Assembly: GCA_031266695.1 (NCBI GenBank)
Contig: JAISAK010000301.1
Coordinates: forward strand, 1 to 8,203
Direction of reading: 5' to 3'
Source of the DNA: Treponema sp.
Lineage (GTDB): Bacteria; Spirochaetota; Spirochaetia; Treponematales; Breznakiellaceae
DNA length: 8,203 nucleotides
The translations under genes were made by a program, and so were the position numbers. Positions within the stretch are counted from its first letter, which is position 1. Every line of letters begins with the position of its first letter. Below the pieces are notes generated by a model that saw only the letters and a list, made by a program, of their open reading frames with translations, did not search any database and had not been told where the DNA came from. This document shows, piece after piece, positions 1 to 6,466 of the stretch.

Positions 1-27
1 GTCTGAAACTCCCGGTTTAACTGGTTT

Positions 28-318
28 TTGGAAACAGGCAGAGCCTTGATACCCCGCAAAGAACGGGACAGCCAAAAATCATACCGGCGGAAACCGGGTG
101 GGGGACGGCATCCGATGGAGCCCCGCAAGGTTCTTCAAGCAATCTTCTATGTCCTGCGTACCGGAATACAATGGAAGGCACTCCCGAAAGAGTTCGGAGC
201 GGCAAGTTCCATACACCGGTATTTCCGGTTCTGGTGCGAGCAGGGGTTGTTCCAGGCCGAATGGTTTGACAAACCTTCGGTTCGACTCGACTTTGAGGTA
301 AAATTCTATTCATTTTGA
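28..318 (+). pseudogene. IS5-type transposase, N-terminal fragment
   Basis: Residues about 7-77 resemble the N-terminal helical (DUF4096-like) region of IS5-family transposases: a basic Gly-rich stretch (KPGGGRHPMEPRKV), then a segment with VLRTGIQWKALP and RYFRFWCEQGLFQ. These proteins normally continue with an RNase H-like DDE catalytic domain and are roughly 250 residues or more; here similarity stops near residue 77 (about base 258) and the frame ends 20 codons later, so all catalytic residues are missing. The 5' end is also uncertain. The only start is a TTG at 28, and an in-frame TGA lies at 4-6, so the original start may be damaged or elsewhere. The frame runs 13 bp past the stop of the convergent response regulator gene. 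I infer a dead insertion-sequence remnant. The family call is fairly secure; the boundaries are not. Confidence 0.7.
263..285. repeat. Overlapping short inverted repeats beside the IS fragment
   Basis: GGTTT-GAC-AAACC (263-275) can form a 5-bp stem. Alternatively AACC-TTC-GGTT (272-282) forms a 4-bp stem sharing the same AACC. The 14 bases at 272-285 match 8077-8090 in the MITE-like element with a single mismatch in the loop. The site is just downstream of the response regulator stop on the minus strand, but no T-run follows, so a terminator role is doubtful. Confidence 0.45.
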
Positions 319-1682
319 AACCGGCTCAGTTTATAGAGCTTTATTTTATTCAGAATGGTCTTCCGGCTTACACCGAGCAGTTCCGCCGCGCGGGTGCGGT
401 TGCCGCCGGTACGGGCCAGGGCTTCGACAATGGCCCGCTTTTCCATCTCGCCGAGGGTCGAAGCCGGGGCGGGCGCGGCGTTTTCCGGGGGCGGGGATTC
501 TTTTTCCCGGGGCAAAGTCCCGCCGGCCTTTACGTGCAGGTCGATATCTTCGCCGCGGATAATTCCGCCCTCGCGGTAAATAAGCGCCCGTTCAAGGATA
601 TTCTCAAGTTCCCGCACATTGCCGGGGAAGGGCCAGGCCAGGAGTTTTTCGGCGGCCTCCGGTGAAAGCGCGGGCCCGGCGCGGCCCGAATGTTTCGCGA
701 GGAGATATGCCGCCAGGGGGAGAATATCTTCCTTTCTTTCGCGCAGGGGCGGCATGTCTATCCTGAACACGTTAAGACGGTAATAAAGGTCTTCGCGGAA
801 ACGGCCTTCCTTTACAAGGCTTTCAATGTCCCGGTTTGTGGCGGAGATAATACGGGCGTTGATGGGAATGTCGCTTACGCCGCCGAGGCGGCGCACCTTG
901 CGATCCTGCAGCACCCGCAGAAGTTTAACCTGAAGGGACTTGGGCATTTCGCCAATCTCGTCGAGGAAAAGACAGCCCCGGCCGGCAAGCTCAAAGAGCC
1001 CCTGCTTACGCGCCGCCGCGCCGGTAAAAGCGCCTTTTTCATGGCCGAAAAGTTCGCTTTCCATAAGCCCTTCGTGGATACCGCCGATGTTCACCGCGAC
1101 AAAGGGCTCCCCGCGGTTCGGGCCGCGGGCGTGGATCTCGCGGGCGGCCACTTCCTTTCCCGATCCGCTTTCGCCGGTAATAAGAACCGTTACGCCAACG
1201 CCGGCTATTTTGTCAATCTGTTCGGAAAGCCGCTTGATGAGGGGGCTGCCGCCCAAAAGAAGGGAACCGCCCGAACCGGGCCGCGGGCCGGCGCGGGCCG
1301 CGGCTTCAAGAAGGTTTTCCCGGCGCTTGTTTTCTACCAGCGAGCGAAGGCGGATAACAAGTTCCGCCGGATCAAAGGGTTTTACCAGATAATCGCTGGC
1401 GCCGGTTTTAAGGGCTTCCACGGCGTCGGCAATCTGCCCGTGGGCGCTTATCATGATAACCGGCGAAGGGATACCCTGTTTTTGTATGTGCCCAAGCACT
1501 TCCTGCCCCTGAATACCCGGAAGTTTTAAATCAAGAATGATGGCGTCGAAACTTTCTTTGGCTATACAATCCAGCGCGGCTTCTCCGCTTTCGGCGCAGA
1601 GGGAATCGATCTCCTCCAGGTTCAGGTATTTGCCCAGGGATTCCCGTATGTTTTTTTCATCGTCAACTATCAAAACCCGCAT
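306..1682 (-). CDS. NtrC-family sigma-54-dependent response regulator
   Basis: Two-component activator of sigma-54 promoters, cytoplasmic, 458 aa. Residues 1-115 form the receiver domain, with acidic pocket D7/D8, phospho-acceptor D51, S79 and K101. Residues about 140-370 are the AAA+ domain: Walker A GESGSGKE (170-177), the sigma-54 contact loop GAFTGA (217-222), Walker B LFLDEIGE with D241/E242, arginine-finger region GRFRED (293-298) and sensor II PGNVREL (353-359). A Pro/Ala-rich linker (about 388-408) leads to a Fis-type helix-turn-helix (about 411-452, GNRTRAAELLGVSRKTI). All expected domains and catalytic residues are present, and the length is typical of NtrC/AtoC/ZraR-like proteins. 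The ATG lies inside the kinase gene with a 20-bp overlap and only a weak ribosome-binding site, suggesting translational coupling. The obvious target is the sigma-54 promoter heading its own operon, which is an inference. Specific orthology (AtoC, ZraR) cannot be set from sequence alone. Confidence 0.95.
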   Translation of the reverse strand: MRVLIVDDEKNIRESLGKYLNLEEIDSLCAESGEAALDCIAKESFDAIILDLKLPGIQGQEVLGHIQKQGIPSPVIMISAHGQIADAVEALKTGASDYLVKPFDPAELVIRLRSLVENKRRENLLEAAARAGPRPGSGGSLLLGGSPLIKRLSEQIDKIAGVGVTVLITGESGSGKEVAAREIHARGPNRGEPFVAVNIGGIHEGLMESELFGHEKGAFTGAAARKQGLFELAGRGCLFLDEIGEMPKSLQVKLLRVLQDRKVRRLGGVSDIPINARIISATNRDIESLVKEGRFREDLYYRLNVFRIDMPPLRERKEDILPLAAYLLAKHSGRAGPALSPEAAEKLLAWPFPGNVRELENILERALIYREGGIIRGEDIDLHVKAGGTLPREKESPPPENAAPAPASTLGEMEKRAIVEALARTGGNRTRAAELLGVSRKTILNKIKLYKLSRFQNE

Positions 1683-3054
1683 GATTTTTCCCGCCGCCGG
1701 CCCCTTTCAAACCCGCCGGTTTTCGGCGGGAAGATTCATTATAATCGGGAAAAGTCAGGGTGACTACAAGGCCGCCGCCTTCGCGGTTTTCCGCGCGGAT
1801 GGAGCCGCCGGCCGCTTCGGTAAAGCGCCTGCTCACGGCAAGGCCGATGCCTGTTCCCGTACTCTTGCTTGTAAAGAAGGGATCAAAGACGCGCTTGAGA
1901 TTTTTTTCCTCAAGGCCTTTGCCGCGGTCAAAGATGCGTATAACAACGCCGTTCCCGTCCGCGCCGCCCCGGTTGACGGAAGCGCCGATTTCTTCCGGGG
2001 TGCCCCCCGCTTCAAGCGCGTTGCGAAGCAGGTTTTCCAGCACCGAGCGGATCCGGTCTTCGTCGGCAAGAATACAGGCCTCCGCCGAATCGTCCGTGAC
2101 AAGGTTCCTGCCGCATATTCTTCGGGAGGTTTCGGCCAGAAGATCCCGCACCCCGAGGAGCGTCTTGTTTCCTTCCGGTTCGCGGAGATAATCGTTTACC
2201 CGGTAGATCAGGGCCGAAAGGCGCTCAACCTCCTGATTGATAATTTGAATTTCCTCTTTCCCGCCGCCGGTTTTTTCAAGGATGCCGGTTTGCAGGCGTA
2301 TTGAGAGGAGGGGGTTTTTTATTTCATGGGCCAGGGTGCTTGCGGCGGTTCCCAGAACAACCAAATTCTGCTGGGCCTCAATGCGCCCCCGGTATTCCCG
2401 GTTGCGCAGATAGAGATGACGGATATAAAAAACAAGAAACAGCAGCGCCAGTCCCCAGAGGGGAAGGGCAACCGCGCTCAGGGTCAGGACGCGCCAATAC
2501 TCGGGGTGGTACAGGTCTATGTAAAAATATCGCCCCTGCAAAAGGGTGTTGAAAAAAGGCGGGCCCTGGCGCTCCTGCATGCGCCTGTTGGGCATAGGCC
2601 CCACGGCGCCGTACCCTCCCTGGCCCGGCGGCGGCGCCCCCGGCGCGTGGTGATCCTGCGGCGCGCCGCGAAGCACGAATTTTACCGAAGACCCCCTGCG
2701 GTCGGGAATGGTATAACGGCCGAAGCGTCCCGGCCTGGTTTTTGAGAGCAGGGTTTCGTCAAAAAAAGGAGGAACCTTGCCCCAGCCGTACAGGGGCCGC
2801 AGGTTGTTTCCGTATACCGCGATGCCGATAATTCGCTCGTAAAGAACGGGATTCGATCTGACAACCGAATCAAAGTCGTCGTAATTTCGCAGGCCCGCGA
2901 AAAGGATATTGAAGATTCTCTCGTTGTCGTTGTCCCGGATAAGCCGCGCCCTGTCCCGAATCTGCCAGACGATAAAGGCGCTCAGCGCCAAAAGGAGCAG
3001 CCAGGCGGCAAAAGCGGCGGCAAAAGACGAAGGGCGGATCTTTTTCAGCTTCAT
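1663..3054 (-). CDS. Membrane sensor histidine kinase
   Basis: Predicted inner-membrane sensor that autophosphorylates and passes phosphate to the regulator encoded immediately downstream; 463 aa. TM1 is about residues 11-30 and TM2 about 189-211, enclosing a periplasmic domain of about 155 residues. No clear HAMP domain follows TM2; a short charged helix leads directly to the dimerisation/H-box, LAHEIKNPLLSIRLQ, with phospho-acceptor H243. The ATP-binding domain has the N-box (NLLRNALEA, N341/N345), G1 (DRGKG, 376-380), F-box (FDPFF, 390-394) and G2 (GTGIGL, 400-405), so the catalytic machinery looks complete. The architecture resembles NtrB/AtoS/ZraS-type kinases that partner NtrC-family regulators. 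The periplasmic part contains a Pro/Gly-rich segment (about 131-166) with a DHH motif and several Met. The start codon overlaps the channel gene's stop (ATGA, 4 bp) and has no strong Shine-Dalgarno, indicating coupling. The ligand is unknown; a pump substrate or envelope stress is a reasonable guess. Confidence 0.93.
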   Translation of the reverse strand: MKLKKIRPSSFAAAFAAWLLLLALSAFIVWQIRDRARLIRDNDNERIFNILFAGLRNYDDFDSVVRSNPVLYERIIGIAVYGNNLRPLYGWGKVPPFFDETLLSKTRPGRFGRYTIPDRRGSSVKFVLRGAPQDHHAPGAPPPGQGGYGAVGPMPNRRMQERQGPPFFNTLLQGRYFYIDLYHPEYWRVLTLSAVALPLWGLALLFLVFYIRHLYLRNREYRGRIEAQQNLVVLGTAASTLAHEIKNPLLSIRLQTGILEKTGGGKEEIQIINQEVERLSALIYRVNDYLREPEGNKTLLGVRDLLAETSRRICGRNLVTDDSAEACILADEDRIRSVLENLLRNALEAGGTPEEIGASVNRGGADGNGVVIRIFDRGKGLEEKNLKRVFDPFFTSKSTGTGIGLAVSRRFTEAAGGSIRAENREGGGLVVTLTFPDYNESSRRKPAGLKGAGGGKNHAGFDS

Positions 3055-4394
3055 GATTCTTCAAGCAGGCGCAGCAATTCCCGCTCGTCCTCAAGGGCCC
3101 CCAGGCTTCTCAGGTCTGAAAGGGCCCGCAGAAATCCGTACTGCGCCCTGATAAGCCCGCCGCGGCTGGAACTTACCAGGGAGGAAGCGTCGGAAAGCTC
3201 CGACACCGAATTGCGCGAAAGACGGTACAACTCCATTACATACTCAAAATGCTTCTCCGCGTATTCCCAGGCCCTGCGCGAGGAAACGACGGAACCGGCC
3301 TGTGTAATTGCGTCTAACAGGACGCCCAGCAGCTCCGTTTCCAGGGAACTTTCCGCGGCACGGTAATCCACCGCCGCCGAATCCCTGGCAATTCTGCTTT
3401 TTTCAACGTTATTCGCAGTCACCCAGTAATCAAGGGGAATGCTGCCGCTCAGCGAGAGCCGCCCCGAATTGGCTTCCGGCCCCGTAAGCCGCGTGTAGCT
3501 TAGCCCCGTTGAGAACGAGGCGCTGAGGCTGGGGGAGTAATCCCGCTTTGCCAGGGAGAGGTTTTTTTCCGCCCGCGCGCCGGAAAGTCCGGCCTTTGCG
3601 AGACCCGGATTTTTCGCGGCGAGGATAGACCAAAATTCCGCGTACAGGGCCTCTATTTTTTCATCGGGAATCGCGGAGAGGCGCCGGATGGTTTCCTCGT
3701 ACCCGGCGAAGTCAACCGCTTCCGGCCGCGGAGTTTCGCCGAAACCGGTAAGGGACTTGAGCTTTGCCGCGTTCAGGGAAAGGGTTCGCCGCGCCTGATT
3801 GCGCGAAGCTTCCCGCGTTTCCTTGTCGGCCAGGGCCTTGAGGTAGTCCCCCGGGCCGATCATGCCGCTTTCCCGGCGCAGCTCGGCGATGGAAAGACTT
3901 AAGGCGGCGGTTTCCAGGGAGGATTCCTCCTCCGCAAGATTTGCCCCGGCTTCAAGTACCGCGTAATAGGCCCTGTCCGCCGAATCCAGAACGGTGAAAT
4001 ATTCGGCCAGGGCGTCTTTCCGCGTTATTTCGGTATTGATCGAATAGATGTCCCTGAGGACAAGGCTTTTTCCTCCTTCGAAAATTTTCTGGGATACACT
4101 GACCCCGGCGCTGGCATTGAAGGAGTCGGAAAGATTCTCCTGCGGCATCCCTTCCGGGTCCCAAAGATTCACCGAAGCGCCGGCGTTAAGCGAAAGGGAA
4201 GGAAGATTCGCGTAGAGCTGGGACCTTTCGTCAAGAACGCCGCTTCTCACCGCAAGCCTGTATTTGGCAAGGCTCTGGGAATTTGCCAGCGCCAGGGCCC
4301 TTGCCTGTTCAAGGCTGAGGTTTTCCCCTTCGGAAAAAACAAGGGCGGGAAAAAGAACCGCGAGGATCAGCCGGGCGAAGCATCCCTTGTTCAT
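3051..4394 (-). CDS. TolC-type outer-membrane efflux channel
   Basis: Outer-membrane factor that would provide the exit duct for the tripartite pump encoded upstream; 447 aa, in the usual range for this family. A Sec signal peptide is visible (MNKG..., hydrophobic core about 7-20, probable cleavage near FS/EGE at 21-22). The mature start, NLSLEQARALALANSQSL, is typical of the family, and two repeated units follow, each with long amphipathic Ala/Glu/Arg-rich helices (about 124-215 and 330-445) and Ser/Gly-rich beta segments alternating in small residues (about 64-103 and 288-322). The second beta segment includes the PLDYW stretch near 320-324. The ATG is preceded by AAGGAA, which overlaps the stop of the permease gene 9 bp upstream. 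The family assignment rests on overall pattern; sequence identity in this family is low, so the exact subfamily is open. Confidence 0.87.
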   Translation of the reverse strand: MNKGCFARLILAVLFPALVFSEGENLSLEQARALALANSQSLAKYRLAVRSGVLDERSQLYANLPSLSLNAGASVNLWDPEGMPQENLSDSFNASAGVSVSQKIFEGGKSLVLRDIYSINTEITRKDALAEYFTVLDSADRAYYAVLEAGANLAEEESSLETAALSLSIAELRRESGMIGPGDYLKALADKETREASRNQARRTLSLNAAKLKSLTGFGETPRPEAVDFAGYEETIRRLSAIPDEKIEALYAEFWSILAAKNPGLAKAGLSGARAEKNLSLAKRDYSPSLSASFSTGLSYTRLTGPEANSGRLSLSGSIPLDYWVTANNVEKSRIARDSAAVDYRAAESSLETELLGVLLDAITQAGSVVSSRRAWEYAEKHFEYVMELYRLSRNSVSELSDASSLVSSSRGGLIRAQYGFLRALSDLRSLGALEDERELLRLLEES

Positions 4395-4399
4395 GTTTG

Positions 4400-4405
4400 T
4401 TCCTT
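4400..4405 (-). promoter_or_regulatory. Ribosome-binding site of the TolC-like gene
   Basis: AAGGAA on the minus strand, 5 nt before the ATG at 4394. It shares bases with the TAA stop of the permease gene (4406-4404), so termination and re-initiation occur at nearly the same place. This supports coupled translation and the chosen start. Confidence 0.65.
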
Positions 4406-5702
4406 ACTCATAACGCAGGGCGTCAATCGGGTAGAGCCCCGCCGCCTTGCGGGCCGGGTAATAGCCGAAGATGATTCCCACCAGGGCGGCGAAGCAGGCC
4501 GCCGCCGCCGCCGTCAGGAGATTTACCGCCGTGGGAATTCCCGCGGCCCGTAAAACGCGGCAGACCAGAAAAGCCGTGCCGATTCCGATAAGCCCTCCCA
4601 GGAGGCTGAGGATAGTGGATTCCAGGAGGAACTGGAAGAGGATATCCCGCTTCCGGGCGCCTACGGCCATGCGGAGGCCTATCTCCCTGGTGCGCTCGGT
4701 AACGGATACCAGCATAATGTTCATGATTCCGATTCCGCCGACGATGAGCGAAACGCCGGCAATGGCCGCAAGCAGGGTGGTAAGGCTGCGGGAAGTTTCG
4801 GAGGCCATGTCGATGATATCCGCCATATTCAGGATTTCGAAATCCGGCGTTTCTCCCTCGTTCAGCCGGTGGGCCTCCCGAAGTATGAGCTCCGCTTCCC
4901 TGCGGGACGCTTCCATGTATTCCCTGCTTACCACGCTCATGGCGATCGTGCTGAGGTTCCGCGAGTTGACAAGTCTGGCGAGGGCGGTGTCCAGGGGAAC
5001 CATGATGACGTCATCCTGATCTCCGCCGCCCCCGTCGGCGCCTTTCCGCGCGAGAACCCCGATCACGGTAAAACGCTCCCTGCCGATTCGTATCTGCCTG
5101 CCGATGACTTCGTCCTCCGGCCGATTTATTTCGCCCGCCGCCGCGTCTGCCGCCGTCCCCGCCGCGCCTCCCTCCGGCGCGGCCGCGGTTTCCCCGCCAA
5201 AGAGCTGCGCCGCGCTTGTCGCGCCAAGAACGGCGACCCGGCTGCGCGCCGCTACGTCGCTGTCTTCAAAAAAACTGCCTTGGACAAGATCCCAGCCGCG
5301 GATGACAAGGTAATCGGGCTCAACGCCCATAACCATTGTTGTCCGGCTGCTGTCGCCGCCCGCTACCGGAAAACTCCGCTGGCTTATGCCGGAAATCGCG
5401 GCGGCGTAGCTTGCCTCGGCTTTGAGCTTTTCCGCGTCGGCTTTGGTTATTCTGCCCGGCCGCGGAAACGCGCCCGTGTTCCGGCCCGGCCGCATCATTA
5501 TGCGCCGCGGCATGATTTGTATAAGGTTTGTTCCCAGGGCATTGATTCGTTCTTCGATTGAACGCCGGGCGCCTTCCCCCACGGCAACCATGATGATCAC
5601 CGAACCTACTCCGATGATGATGCCCAGGGAGGTGAGGAGACTCCGCATCCGGCTGCGGAAGATGGAGCGGAAACAGGTATGGAGGAGTTCAGGGATTTTC
5701 AT
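4404..5702 (-). CDS. MacB/FtsX-type ABC transporter permease
   Basis: Inner-membrane permease of a MacB-like mechanotransmission ABC transporter; 432 aa. Topology: TM1 at about 22-42 (SLLTSLGIIIGVGSVIIMVAVGEG, characteristic of the family), a large periplasmic domain about 45-305, then TM2 (about 308-333), TM3 (about 360-385) and TM4 (about 395-415). The C-terminal FtsX domain carries the family signatures GGIGIMNIMLVSVTERTREIG (about 322-342), LRMAVGARKRDIL and a closing PARKAAGLYPIDALRYE. Unlike E. coli MacB, the ATPase is a separate polypeptide encoded just upstream with a 14-bp overlap. A strong AAGGAGG ribosome-binding site precedes the ATG. Residues about 171-192 are an Ala/Gly-rich low-complexity insertion in the periplasmic domain, and 220-230 is Gly/Asp-rich. 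MacB homologues export macrolides, peptides, heme precursors or lipoproteins in different species; no substrate can be read from the sequence. Confidence 0.93.
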   Translation of the reverse strand: MKIPELLHTCFRSIFRSRMRSLLTSLGIIIGVGSVIIMVAVGEGARRSIEERINALGTNLIQIMPRRIMMRPGRNTGAFPRPGRITKADAEKLKAEASYAAAISGISQRSFPVAGGDSSRTTMVMGVEPDYLVIRGWDLVQGSFFEDSDVAARSRVAVLGATSAAQLFGGETAAAPEGGAAGTAADAAAGEINRPEDEVIGRQIRIGRERFTVIGVLARKGADGGGGDQDDVIMVPLDTALARLVNSRNLSTIAMSVVSREYMEASRREAELILREAHRLNEGETPDFEILNMADIIDMASETSRSLTTLLAAIAGVSLIVGGIGIMNIMLVSVTERTREIGLRMAVGARKRDILFQFLLESTILSLLGGLIGIGTAFLVCRVLRAAGIPTAVNLLTAAAAACFAALVGIIFGYYPARKAAGLYPIDALRYE

Positions 5703-6465
5703 TTTCTTCCTCCTTCCACGCCGCCCGGAGCCGGTTCAGGTCCTTCGCGGCGTCCCGGCTTTCCGCCGAGGGCAGATCGGAAACCAGCGCCCCGTCCCGC
5801 AGGGTGATAATCCTTTTGGTATAGGCCGCCAGTTCCGGTTCATGGGTAACCATGACGATGGTTCTGCCTTCGCTGTTGAGTTTCAGGAAGAGGGCCATGA
5901 TCTCAAGGGACATCTCCGTGTCCAGGTTGCCCGTCGGCTCGTCGGCAAGGATAAAGGCAGGGTCATTCACCATCGCCCTGGCTATGGCGACCCGCTGCTG
6001 CTGGCCGCCCGAAAGCTGCGAAGGGTAGTGCCCCAGGCGTTCGCCAAGCCCTACCCCGCGCAGGCAGGCGGCGGCCTTTTCCCGAAGCTGCCGGTTCTGT
6101 CCGGGGCCGGGGCTGTAAAAAAGCGGCAGTTCCACATTTTCAAGCGCCGTTGTACGGGCCAGTAAATTGAAGGCCTGGAACACGAAGCCGATTTTTTTGT
6201 TTCGGATCATGGCAAGGGTATCGGAATTGGATTTTGAGGTTTCGATTCCGTCAAGGCTGTAGCTTCCGCCGCTGGGCTTGTCCAGACAGCCGATAATGTT
6301 CATCAGCGTTGACTTGCCCGAGCCCGAGGGCCCCATAATGGAAACAAACTCGCCGGCCTCTACGGAAAAACTTATGTTCCGCAGGGCCCGGACGACGACT
6401 TCCTCGCCGCCCTTTCCCCCAAGACGGTAGATTCGTTCAATGTCCCGCATCTCAAGAACCGCCAT
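5689..6465 (-). CDS. MacB/LolD-type ABC transporter ATP-binding protein
   Basis: Cytoplasmic ATPase that would dimerise and power the adjacent permease; 258 aa. All nucleotide-binding motifs are intact: Walker A GPSGSGKS (45-52), Q-loop Q97 in [13 protein letters not shown] signature [14 protein letters not shown] (151-164), Walker B FILADEP (171-177) with the catalytic E176, D-loop GNLD and H-loop H208 in MVTHEP. The signature and the DEPTGNLD run are typical of the MacB/LolD/FtsE branch. The C-terminal tail after about residue 230 is charged and ends KEEENENP. Its ATG is one base after the stop of the fusion protein gene, and AAAGGAT, placed in the end of that gene, serves as ribosome-binding site. 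Its stop lies 14 bp inside the permease gene. Function is clear at the family level. Confidence 0.95.
   Translation of the reverse strand: MAVLEMRDIERIYRLGGKGGEEVVVRALRNISFSVEAGEFVSIMGPSGSGKSTLMNIIGCLDKPSGGSYSLDGIETSKSNSDTLAMIRNKKIGFVFQAFNLLARTTALENVELPLFYSPGPGQNRQLREKAAACLRGVGLGERLGHYPSQLSGGQQQRVAIARAMVNDPAFILADEPTGNLDTEMSLEIMALFLKLNSEGRTIVMVTHEPELAAYTKRIITLRDGALVSDLPSAESRDAAKDLNRLRAAWKEEENENP
5709..5715 (-). promoter_or_regulatory. Strong ribosome-binding site of the permease gene
   Basis: AAGGAGG on the minus strand, 6 nt before the permease ATG at 5702, sits inside the 3' end of the ATPase gene. It is the strongest Shine-Dalgarno within the operon and fixes the permease start, despite the 14-bp overlap with the ATPase gene. 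Confidence 0.8.
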
Positions 6466-6466
6466 G

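Noticed and set aside
259..305. Intrinsic terminator downstream of the operon
   Set aside because: Short inverted repeats exist, but the stems are 4-5 bp and no T-run follows on the minus strand. The operon's terminator is not identifiable and may lie outside the window.
690..1529. Long plus-strand open frame (279 codons) antisense to the response regulator
   Set aside because: It is fully covered by a gene with intact domain motifs. Its translation shows no recognisable motif, and long antisense frames are expected in G+C-rich coding DNA.
1537..2304. Plus-strand open frame (255 codons) antisense to the kinase
   Set aside because: It is a shadow of the kinase gene: no ribosome-binding site or protein family is recognisable, and it crosses the kinase/regulator junction.
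4869..6165. Plus-strand open frames of 230 and 247 codons antisense to the permease and ATPase genes
   Set aside because: They are Arg/Pro/Ala-rich translations without domains, opposite genes whose motifs are unmistakable.
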